Assembly: GCA_036501825.1 (NCBI GenBank)
Contig: DASXZP010000032.1
Span: 124,001-188,000 of the forward strand
Length of the DNA: 64,000 bases
From: JAFECT01 sp036501825
Lineage (GTDB): Bacteria > Pseudomonadota > Alphaproteobacteria > Caulobacterales > Caulobacteraceae
Direction: 5' to 3'
A program made the position numbers and the translations under genes. The notes under the pieces were generated by a model. That model was not told the DNA's origin. It saw only the letters and a program-made list of their open reading frames with translations, and ran no database searches. Shown piece by piece: positions 27,096-33,584 of this stretch (its first letter is position 1; every line of letters begins with the position of its first letter).

Positions 27096-27829
27096 TCACG
27101 GCCGGAGACGTCGAGGCGATCGAACGCGCGACGCTTCGCGCCTTGCCGCCTCGCGTGCTCGAAGTTGACGACGGCTGGCTGCTCTGCGCCAACGACGGGG
27201 TGGTTTCTCGCGCGAACAGCGTCCTGCCGCTCGCGGCCGGCGCGGACGCCGTCGAGGCAAAGCTCGATCGCGCCATCGCGTTCTATCGGCGCCAGAGCCT
27301 GACGCCGGCCTTTCGCGTGTCGCCGTTCTCACGGCCGAAGGGCCTGACCGACGCCTTGGCGGCGCGCGGGTTTACGCCGGACATGACGACCTTGGTCATG
27401 ACAATGCCGACCGAGGCGCGCGAGCCGAGCGTGAGGGTAGCGCTGACCGCAACGCCGGATGCATCCTGGCGAGCCCTGTTCATCGCCCCGGGCGTCAGCG
27501 ACGCAGAGGCGGGCCTTCGCCTTGCTACCCTTTCGCGCGGACAAGACACACGGTTCGCGAACCTGCAGATTGACGGCGAAACCGTCGCCATCGGCGCCGC
27601 GTCTTTGAGCGATGGCTGGGTCGGCGTCCACGGCATGCGCACCCTGGCGGTTCGTCGCGGCCGCGGCTACGGCGCGGCGGTGCTTGCCCGCCTGCTGGCC
27701 GACGCACGCGAGCGCGGGGCCGCCCGGGCCTTCCTGCAGGTCGAGCAGGACAATACGGGCGCTGTTCGCCTGTATGCGCGGCTCGGGTTCCAGACCGTCT
27801 ACGCATACGACTACTGGCGCCGGCCCTAG
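27092..27829 (+). CDS. GNAT-family N-acetyltransferase
   Basis: A 245-residue acetyltransferase with a C-terminal GNAT domain. The acetyl-CoA binding motif is MRTLAVRRGRGYGAAVLARLL, followed by AFLQVEQDNTGAVRLYARLGF, which closes the fold. The N-terminal half (residues 1-120) is a second, degenerate domain like that of long GNAT proteins. GTG 27092 overlaps the upstream small gene by 4 bp. The acceptor is unknown. Confidence 0.88.
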   Translation: MITAGDVEAIERATLRALPPRVLEVDDGWLLCANDGVVSRANSVLPLAAGADAVEAKLDRAIAFYRRQSLTPAFRVSPFSRPKGLTDALAARGFTPDMTTLVMTMPTEAREPSVRVALTATPDASWRALFIAPGVSDAEAGLRLATLSRGQDTRFANLQIDGETVAIGAASLSDGWVGVHGMRTLAVRRGRGYGAAVLARLLADARERGAARAFLQVEQDNTGAVRLYARLGFQTVYAYDYWRRP

Positions 27830-27939
27830 GCCGGTCAGGGGTCGCCGGGGAATTTCACGATCACAAATTCGCAAGCGACCGACCACACATCGGCCCTTGT
27901 TGCGTTGAAAGACTAAGCCCAGGCGAGAGGCGCGAGGAA

Positions 27940-28149
27940 ATGATCGAGATTCATTACGGCGTGGTCCGGATCGACGGCCAGTGGATGATCATCAGCGAGG
28001 GCCTGCGCACCGGCCCCTTCGCCACCGATGCGGAGGCGCGCGAGGTCGCCCGGCGCATGGCTGCCGAGGCCGCGGGCTTGGACGTCTCTCTGCACGTGCA
28101 GGACAAGCGCGGCGTACTGCGCCACGAGCCGGCGGGCGGGGAGGGGTGA
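27940..28149 (+). CDS. Small DUF2188-like protein
   Basis: A 69-residue protein: IHYGVVRIDGQWMIISEG, GPFATDAEAREVARRMA, then VSLHVQDKRGVLRHE. A strand pair, a helix built on AEAREVARRMA and a final strand ending in a HVQD-KRG motif resemble the small DUF2188 fold of unknown function. ATG 27940 has GAGG close upstream. It converges with the alcohol dehydrogenase gene, ending 7 bp away. Confidence 0.65.
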   Translation: MIEIHYGVVRIDGQWMIISEGLRTGPFATDAEAREVARRMAAEAAGLDVSLHVQDKRGVLRHEPAGGEG

Positions 28150-28156
28150 CCCGCGC

Positions 28157-29209
28157 CTAGGCCGCGAGCGTGCTGTTGTCGATGACGAAACGGTACTTCA
28201 CATCGCTCTTCAGCATGCGCTCGTAGGCGGGCTCGATGTCCTGGATCTTGATCATCTCGATGTCCGACACGATGCCGTGCTCGGCGCAGAAATCGAGCAT
28301 TTCCTGAGTCTCGGCGATGCCGCCGATCATGGAGCCGGCGAGCGCGCGACGACTGCCGATCAACAGACCGATGTTGGGCGAGGGATGCGCATGTTCCGGC
28401 ACGCCCACCAGGCACTGCACACCGTCGCGCTTCAATAGAGCGGCATAGACGTCGAGATTGTGGCTGGCGGCGACGGTGTTGATGATCAGATCAAAGCTGC
28501 TCCGCTGCGCCTTCATGGCGTCGCGGTCCTTGGAGATCACCACTTCGTCGGCGCCGAGGTCGAGCGCGTCCTGACGCTTGCTCTCCGAGGTCGTGAACGC
28601 CACCACGTGGGCGCCCAGCGCATGCGCCAGCTTAACCCCCATGTGACCGAGGCCGCCGATGCCGACGATCCCGACCTTCTTGCCCGGGCCGGCCTTCCAG
28701 TGGCGCAGCGGCGACCACATGGTGATGCCCGCGCAGAGCAAGGGCGCCGTGGCGGCAAGCTGTTCGTCCCCGTGAGCGATTTTCAGAACGAAGCCTTCGT
28801 CCACGGTGATCGCCGAAGAATAGCCGCCGAGCGTGTGGCCGGGCGCATCGGGTGTCGGGCCGTTGTACGTGCCGACCATTCCGACTTCGCAATACTGCTC
28901 GAGGCCTTCGCCGCAACTATGACAATGGCCGCAGCTCCCGACCAGGCAACCGACACCGACGGTTTCGCCGACCTTGAAGCGCGACACGTCCGAGCCGACC
29001 GCGGTCACGTGACCCACGATCTCGTGCCCCGGCACGCAGGGATAGAGCGTCCCCGGCCATTCCGAACGCACCGTGTGCAGGTCCGAGTGGCAGACCCCGC
29101 AGTACTTGATCGCGATCTGGACGTCCCGCGGCCCCGGCTCTCGGCGCTCGATGTTCAGCGCTTCCAGGGGCTTGTCGGCGGCCAGCGCGCCGAAGGCTTT
29201 GGCTTTCAT
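28157..29209 (-). CDS. Zinc-dependent NAD(P) alcohol dehydrogenase (CAD/YahK type)
   Basis: A 350-residue medium-chain dehydrogenase. The catalytic zinc site is YCGVCHSDLHTVRSEWP with PGHEIVGHV, the structural zinc loop has cysteines in GSCGHCHSCGEGLEQYC, and the NADP fold is GIVGIGGLGHMGVKLAHALG. This set matches the cinnamyl-alcohol/aldehyde reductase YahK group, which reduces broad aldehydes. ATG 29209 gives the normal family N-terminus; the longer frame upstream is a read-through into the UDG region and is rejected. Confidence 0.92.
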   Translation of the reverse strand: MKAKAFGALAADKPLEALNIERREPGPRDVQIAIKYCGVCHSDLHTVRSEWPGTLYPCVPGHEIVGHVTAVGSDVSRFKVGETVGVGCLVGSCGHCHSCGEGLEQYCEVGMVGTYNGPTPDAPGHTLGGYSSAITVDEGFVLKIAHGDEQLAATAPLLCAGITMWSPLRHWKAGPGKKVGIVGIGGLGHMGVKLAHALGAHVVAFTTSESKRQDALDLGADEVVISKDRDAMKAQRSSFDLIINTVAASHNLDVYAALLKRDGVQCLVGVPEHAHPSPNIGLLIGSRRALAGSMIGGIAETQEMLDFCAEHGIVSDIEMIKIQDIEPAYERMLKSDVKYRFVIDNSTLAA

Positions 29210-29267
29210 CAGGGGTCTCGCGGTTCTGAAGGGAGAGAAGGCATATAGGCTTCGGCCCGGACGGGCG

Positions 29268-29909
29268 CTAGCCGAGATAGGCGCGAACGCGTTGGAACAC
29301 CGCCTCGAACATCGCAGGCGTGAGGCGGCCTGTGTTCGTGTTGAGGCGTGAGCAGTGGTAGCTGTTGAACAGGCGGTAGCCACTGACATCGGCCTCGGTC
29401 CCGTGTCCGGGAGGCGCCGCCGAGGCCTTGGCGCCCAGAGTCTTCAGAACGTTACGGCGCGATACGTCGCCCAGCGTCACGATCGCCTTCAGTCTCGGCA
29501 GGGCGCCTATACGCGCCTGCAGAAACGGGCGGCAGGTGTTTTCTTCCTGGGGCGTGGGCTTGTTCTGCGGCGGCGCGCAGCGCACCGCGTTGGTGATCAT
29601 GCAGTCGATGAGCTCGAGACCGTCGTCGGGACGCGCCTTGTACTCACCCCGCGCGAAGCCGAGTTTGATCAGCGTCTCGTAGAGCAGGACGCCCGCGAAA
29701 TCGCCGGTGAACGGCCGCCCCGTGCGGTTGGCGCCGGTGCGGCCGGGCGCCAGGCCCACGACCAGCACGCGCGCATTCTTGTCGCCGAAGGACGGCGCAG
29801 CGCCATTGAACCATGACGGCTCCTTGGCGCGGTTCTCTTCGCGATAGGCAACCAGCCGCGGACACAGCGGGCAGTCGCGCGGCGCTTCGGGCGGCGTGGA
29901 AGCGCTCAC
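29268..29909 (-). CDS. Type-5 uracil-DNA glycosylase (UDGb)
   Basis: A 213-residue DNA repair enzyme. Motif A is GLAPGRTGANRTGRPFTGD (52-70) and motif C SYHCSRLNTNTGRL (183-196), the distinctive pair of family-5 UDGs. Cys13, Cys16, Cys111 and Cys126 are placed to hold a 4Fe-4S cluster. It excises uracil and other deaminated bases. In motif C a Cys replaces the Pro usual after His. GTG 29909 overlaps the stop of the NYN gene by 4 bp. Confidence 0.9.
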   Translation of the reverse strand: MSASTPPEAPRDCPLCPRLVAYREENRAKEPSWFNGAAPSFGDKNARVLVVGLAPGRTGANRTGRPFTGDFAGVLLYETLIKLGFARGEYKARPDDGLELIDCMITNAVRCAPPQNKPTPQEENTCRPFLQARIGALPRLKAIVTLGDVSRRNVLKTLGAKASAAPPGHGTEADVSGYRLFNSYHCSRLNTNTGRLTPAMFEAVFQRVRAYLG

Positions 29910-30529
29910 GCCTCGTCGTCGGCGTCGAGTTCGGCGGGCGTGCGTTCGCCGTAGCCGCTGCGGGGCCGGTCGTTCTGCAGGAAACTCGGCGCATGCGCCT
30001 GACGCGGACGGCCGACGATGGGGATCAGGTCGGCGAGTTCGACGAAGTTGTCGGCCTGGCGGCGCAGATCGTCGGACGCCATCGGCGGCTGCGATTTCAC
30101 GGTGGAGACCACGGTGACGCGCACGCCCTTGCGCTGGATCGCTTCCACCAGGGCGCGGAAGTCGCCGTCGCCGGAGAACAGCACCAGATGATCGGCCGAG
30201 CCGGCCAACTCCATCATGTCCACCGCGATCTCGATGTCCATGTCGCCGCGCCAGCGCTTACGGCCCTGGCTGTCGGTGTATTCCCGCGCCGACTTGGTCA
30301 CCAGCGAGAAGCCGTTGTAGTCGAGCCAGTCGACCAGGGGCCGGATCGGCGAATAGTCGTCGCCCTCGACGATGGCAGTGTAATAGTAGGCGCGGATCAG
30401 CACCCCGCGCTTGCGGAACTCGTCCAGCAGCTTCTTGTAGTCGATGTCGAAATTGAGCGCCTTGGCGGCGGAATAGAGATTGGCGCCGTCGATGAACAGG
30501 GCGACGCGGTCGGTCGGATAAAAGGTCAT
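29906..30529 (-). CDS. NYN/LabA-like PIN-fold nuclease
   Basis: A 207-residue protein with an NYN domain. FIDGANLYSAAKAL carries the first acidic residue; further on are RGDMDIEIAVDMMELAGSAD and VLFSGDGDFRALVEAIQRKG, with the remaining acidic residues of a PIN-like metal site. Such proteins are proposed RNases. The C-terminal 40 residues are hydrophilic and probably disordered. It is coupled to the UDG gene by a 4-bp overlap and divergent from folK, with only 17 bp between the two starts. Confidence 0.9.
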   Translation of the reverse strand: MTFYPTDRVALFIDGANLYSAAKALNFDIDYKKLLDEFRKRGVLIRAYYYTAIVEGDDYSPIRPLVDWLDYNGFSLVTKSAREYTDSQGRKRWRGDMDIEIAVDMMELAGSADHLVLFSGDGDFRALVEAIQRKGVRVTVVSTVKSQPPMASDDLRRQADNFVELADLIPIVGRPRQAHAPSFLQNDRPRSGYGERTPAELDADDEA

Positions 30530-30546
30530 GGGCGGAAAGCGTCCTT

Positions 30547-31077
30547 ATGGGTGAACACGCAATGACGGAGTGGGACGAGGCCGTGGTCGTGGCGCTCGGA
30601 TCGAATGTGAGGGGGTCCTACGCGTCGCTGGAAAATCTCCTGGAGGCCGCGCTGGAGGCGTTTGCAGCCGAAGGCTTGAATGTCACGTCCCGGTCGTCCT
30701 GGTGGCGCTCGGCCGCCTGGCCCGACCCGGCCGGCCCGGAATATCGCAACGGGGTCGCCATTGTCGAGACGACGCTGGATCCGGCCGCCGTGCTCCAGGC
30801 GCTGCACCGCATCGAAGGCCGCTTCGGCCGCGAACGCGGCGAGCGCAATGCCCCGCGCACCCTCGATCTCGACCTGGTCGCCTATGGTCGACTGGTGCGC
30901 GACACCGATCCGACCTTACCCCACCCGCGCGCGGCCGAACGCCGTTTTGTCATGGGGCCGCTGACCGAGATCGCGCCCGCCTGGTTGCATCCGGTGACGC
31001 ATAAAACCGCGTCGGAGCTTGCGGCGCGCGCGAGCGTCGGCTCCGATGCGTCACCGGCGGGGGCGCGCGACTCGTGA
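30547..31077 (+). CDS. folK: HPPK, folate biosynthesis pyrophosphokinase
   Basis: A 176-residue 2-amino-4-hydroxy-6-hydroxymethyldihydropteridine pyrophosphokinase. VVALGSNVRGSYASLENLLEA opens the fold, and RTLDLDLVAYGR with LPHPRAAERRFVMGPL holds the two Asp that bind Mg-ATP. It makes the pterin pyrophosphate used by dihydropteroate synthase. ATG 30547 is used; a second in-frame ATG at 30562 has GGTGA upstream and could be the true start. Its stop overlaps the permease GTG by 4 bp. Confidence 0.93.
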   Translation: MGEHAMTEWDEAVVVALGSNVRGSYASLENLLEAALEAFAAEGLNVTSRSSWWRSAAWPDPAGPEYRNGVAIVETTLDPAAVLQALHRIEGRFGRERGERNAPRTLDLDLVAYGRLVRDTDPTLPHPRAAERRFVMGPLTEIAPAWLHPVTHKTASELAARASVGSDASPAGARDS

Positions 31078-32465
31078 CAATCGATGCAGCATCGACGGCG
31101 CGGCCCCGCGGCCTGACCCGCAGCATGAAGCTGATGGGCGTGTTGCTGCTCACCCTGTCGGCGATCACGCCGGCGTCGTCGGTGTTCGTGGGCGTGCCCG
31201 ATGTGTTGAAGGACGCCGGGACCGGCGCGGTGGCCAGCCTGATCGCGGCGGCGCTGATGGCGCTGCCCATGGCCTATGTCTACGCCGAGCTGTCCTCGGC
31301 CTTCCCGGTGGCGGGCGGCGAGTACGTGATGACCGGGCGCACCCTGGGCGCGGCGTCGGGCTACGCCATGCTGGGGCTGACCACCTTCGTGAACATGGTG
31401 GCGGCCGCGGTGCTGGCGATGGGCATTGCGCCCTATCTCGCGGACTGGATTCCGAACCTGAACGCGACGGCGGTGGGCCTGGCCGTCATTGCGGCGACCA
31501 CGCTCATGGGCGTGCTGCACATCCGCGCCAACGCCTGGGTGACCGGCGTCTTCCTGGCGCTCGAGCTGCTCGCGCTCCTCGCGCTGACCATCCTGGGCGT
31601 GATCCATCCGGTACGATCGCCACAGGAGATCCTGCTCCACCCTGTCGTGGCTCAGGGCGGCGGCCTCGCGCCGGTGTCGCTGGCGGCGATCGGCGCGGCG
31701 ACGTCGGTGTCGGTCTATGTTTTCAACGGTTTCGGCGGCGCGGTTTATTTCGCGGAGGAGATGTTCGACGCCCCGCGCCAGGTCGGCCGCACCATCCTGT
31801 GGGCCACCGGCCTGACCATCCTGACCATTCTGCTGCCGGTCCTGGCCGTCCTGATCGGCGCGCCGGACCTGAAGGCGCTGTTTGCCTCCGACAACCCTTT
31901 CGGCGACTTCGTTCGCGCCCGCGGCGGGCCGATTCTGGCGGCGGGCGTGAACGCGGCGGTAGCCCTGGCGATCCTGAACGCCGTCCTGGCCACCATCCTG
32001 CAGAACGGCCGGTTCTTCTTCTCCACCGGGCGCGACCAGGCCTGGCATCCTTGGCTCGACCGGAGCTTCGCCCTGACCCACCCGAAGTTCCACTCGCCCT
32101 GGGCCGCCACCCTGAGCGCCGGCGCGACCGCGGCGGTGATGTGCTTCCTGGGCGAGGACCAGTTGCTGAAGCTGGCGGGGGCGAGCCTGTCGCTGACCTA
32201 TGCGGGCCTTTGCATCGCCGCCATCGCCGGACGCCTGACCGGCGCGACGGCTCACGCCGCGGTGCGCGCGCCGGGCGGCCTGCTGACGCCCATCCTGGGC
32301 CTGGCCGGGGCGGGCTACGTCCTGGTCTCCGCCGTGAAGGACCCCGACAGCGGCCAACTCAGCCTGATCGCAGGCCTGGGCGCGGTGGTCCTGTCGTTGG
32401 GCTACTACGCCCTGGCCGTCCGCCGCCGCGGGGCTTGGACGATCCGCGACCCGGAGGATGCTTAG
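31074..32465 (+). CDS. APC-family amino acid permease
   Basis: A 463-residue membrane protein with about 12 helices. LTLSAITPASSVFVGVPDVL is an altered version of the APC helix 1 motif, and VYVFNGFGGAVYFAEEMFDAPRQVG matches helix 6 and the following loop of APC permeases. Substrate is unknown. Its GTG overlaps folK by 4 bp; its stop overlaps the stop of the convergent toxin gene by 4 bp. Confidence 0.87.
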   Translation: MTIDAASTARPRGLTRSMKLMGVLLLTLSAITPASSVFVGVPDVLKDAGTGAVASLIAAALMALPMAYVYAELSSAFPVAGGEYVMTGRTLGAASGYAMLGLTTFVNMVAAAVLAMGIAPYLADWIPNLNATAVGLAVIAATTLMGVLHIRANAWVTGVFLALELLALLALTILGVIHPVRSPQEILLHPVVAQGGGLAPVSLAAIGAATSVSVYVFNGFGGAVYFAEEMFDAPRQVGRTILWATGLTILTILLPVLAVLIGAPDLKALFASDNPFGDFVRARGGPILAAGVNAAVALAILNAVLATILQNGRFFFSTGRDQAWHPWLDRSFALTHPKFHSPWAATLSAGATAAVMCFLGEDQLLKLAGASLSLTYAGLCIAAIAGRLTGATAHAAVRAPGGLLTPILGLAGAGYVLVSAVKDPDSGQLSLIAGLGAVVLSLGYYALAVRRRGAWTIRDPEDA

Positions 32466-32815
32466 AAGTCGGCCGGCAAGTGGCGCTGCAGTTCCATCGC
32501 GTCGTGAAGGACGCGCAGCACGCGAAGCTCGTTTGGTGTCGGGCAGTCGTAAATCACGATATGCCGCGGTCTGAGCACGCCCGGCGCTCGGTGGCGGCAG
32601 TGCCTCAGATGATAGCTGCGCAGGCCTGGAGCCAGCTCTCTGCGATCGGAACTCGTCGGCCGCGTGGGATCATTGCGAAGGTCGATGAAAGCTTGGCCGA
32701 TGAGCGCGCCGTAGCGGTTTTGGGCCGTTTGACCAAAACGGGCGGCCGAATGGGCAAGGATGTCGGCGATGTCTACCAGCGCAGGACTGGTCAGATTTAG
32801 CCGGCGCGTTGTCAA
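32462..32815 (-). CDS. RelE/ParE-family toxin
   Basis: A 117-residue toxin with the ParE/RelE fold: LTSPALVDIADILAHSAARFGQ, then LGL-type packing RELAPGLRSYHLRHC, a strand HIVIYDC and LRVLRVLHDAMELQRHLP. In ParE toxins the target is DNA gyrase, in RelE ribosome-bound mRNA; the sequence alone does not decide. It begins at TTG 32815 inside the antitoxin stop (TTGA), so its translation depends on the antitoxin. Confidence 0.82.
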   Translation of the reverse strand: MTTRRLNLTSPALVDIADILAHSAARFGQTAQNRYGALIGQAFIDLRNDPTRPTSSDRRELAPGLRSYHLRHCRHRAPGVLRPRHIVIYDCPTPNELRVLRVLHDAMELQRHLPADF

Positions 32816-33087
32816 TCCGCAGCGCCCTCTGAACTGAGCCGCTCAATGAATGCGAACTCGTCGCCTTCCGCCACTTCGTAGAGATCACCCCGGTCTGCCG
32901 CGTCCAGGCCGACTTGGACCGCCCTCCGCAGAGCCTCCAGCTTTGCGGTCTCTGCACGCTGCCGCTCAGCGAGCAGGCGTAGCCCCTCGCGAACGACTTC
33001 GCTGGCGTTTTGAAACTCGCCGGTTTCAACGTTCTTATCAACGAACTCTGCCAGATACGGGGTCAGGCTAACATTGCGAGCAGGCAT
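32812..33087 (-). CDS. ParD/CopG-like antitoxin
   Basis: A 91-residue antitoxin. The N-terminal ribbon-helix-helix (MPARNVSLTPYLAEFVDKNVE, then EFQNASEVVREGLRLL) binds DNA; the acidic C-terminal tail should wrap the toxin. ATG 33087 follows AAAGGAT. The upstream palindrome TGTCAA-AGA-TTGACA between promoter boxes is a natural operator for autorepression. It lies between permease and rpoZ genes, in a region otherwise conserved as housekeeping. Confidence 0.82.
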   Translation of the reverse strand: MPARNVSLTPYLAEFVDKNVETGEFQNASEVVREGLRLLAERQRAETAKLEALRRAVQVGLDAADRGDLYEVAEGDEFAFIERLSSEGAAD

Positions 33088-33109
33088 GCGATCATCCTTT
33101 CGGACGCCA

Positions 33110-33138
33110 AATATAGCCGCAATGTCAAAGATTGACAA
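33110..33138 (-). promoter_or_regulatory. Promoter of the toxin-antitoxin operon
   Basis: On the minus strand TTGTCA (33133-33138), a 17-base spacer and TATATT (33110-33115) resemble a sigma-70 promoter closely, 23 bp before the antitoxin start. Confidence 0.65.
33123..33137. promoter_or_regulatory. Operator palindrome of the toxin-antitoxin operon
   Basis: TGTCAA and TTGACA are exact inverted copies around AGA. They lie between the -35 and -10 of the antitoxin promoter, where an antitoxin ribbon-helix-helix dimer would block polymerase. The right arm also reads as TTGACA toward rpoZ. Confidence 0.55.
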
Positions 33139-33224
33139 TCGCGCGTCCGTGCCTATGCCGCATTGCACAATGGAACCCGGGTGGTTACATTGTCAGGCTC
33201 ACTCCCCAGCGCCAGAGGACCCTG

Positions 33225-33584
33225 ATGGCTCGCGTCACCGTCGAAGACTGCGTCGAAAAAGTCCCCAACCGGTTCGGCCTCGTGCTTTTGGCCGCCCACC
33301 GGGCGCGGTCGATTTCCGCCGGCGCGCCGCTGTTCCTCGACCGCGACAACGACAAGAACCCGGTGGTCTCGCTCCGCGAGATCGCCGAGGACAAGGTCGA
33401 TCCGGCCAACCTTCAGGACAATCTGATCGGCACCCTGCAGCGGGTCGATGAGCGCACCGAAGCCGAGGAAGAGGCCGAAACCCTCGCCCTGCTGGCTGAG
33501 CCGCAGCACATGCAGATGTCCGAACAGGAACTGGTCCGCGCCCTGCAATCCGACCGGGATGGCGGGCAGGAGGATCGCTACTGA
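33225..33584 (+). CDS. rpoZ: RNA polymerase omega subunit
   Basis: A 119-residue omega subunit. MARVTVEDCVEKVPNRFGLVLLAAHRARSI is the invariant core; the C-terminal half is acidic and longer than in E. coli, as is usual in alphaproteobacteria. It helps fold beta-prime and, in some bacteria, takes part in ppGpp binding. ATG 33225 follows AGAGGA. relA/spoT follows directly with overlapping codons, the common alphaproteobacterial arrangement. Confidence 0.94.
   Translation: MARVTVEDCVEKVPNRFGLVLLAAHRARSISAGAPLFLDRDNDKNPVVSLREIAEDKVDPANLQDNLIGTLQRVDERTEAEEEAETLALLAEPQHMQMSEQELVRALQSDRDGGQEDRY
33568..33573 (+). promoter_or_regulatory. Shine-Dalgarno site that fixes the relA/spoT start
   Basis: A perfect AGGAGG lies inside the end of rpoZ, 7 bases before CTG 33581, the only near-cognate start codon in the relA/spoT frame at this position. 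Confidence 0.6.

Noticed and set aside
32812..33168. Longer antitoxin start at 33168
   Set aside because: It would read through the promoter and operator; ATG 33087 has a ribosome site and begins the ribbon-helix-helix correctly.
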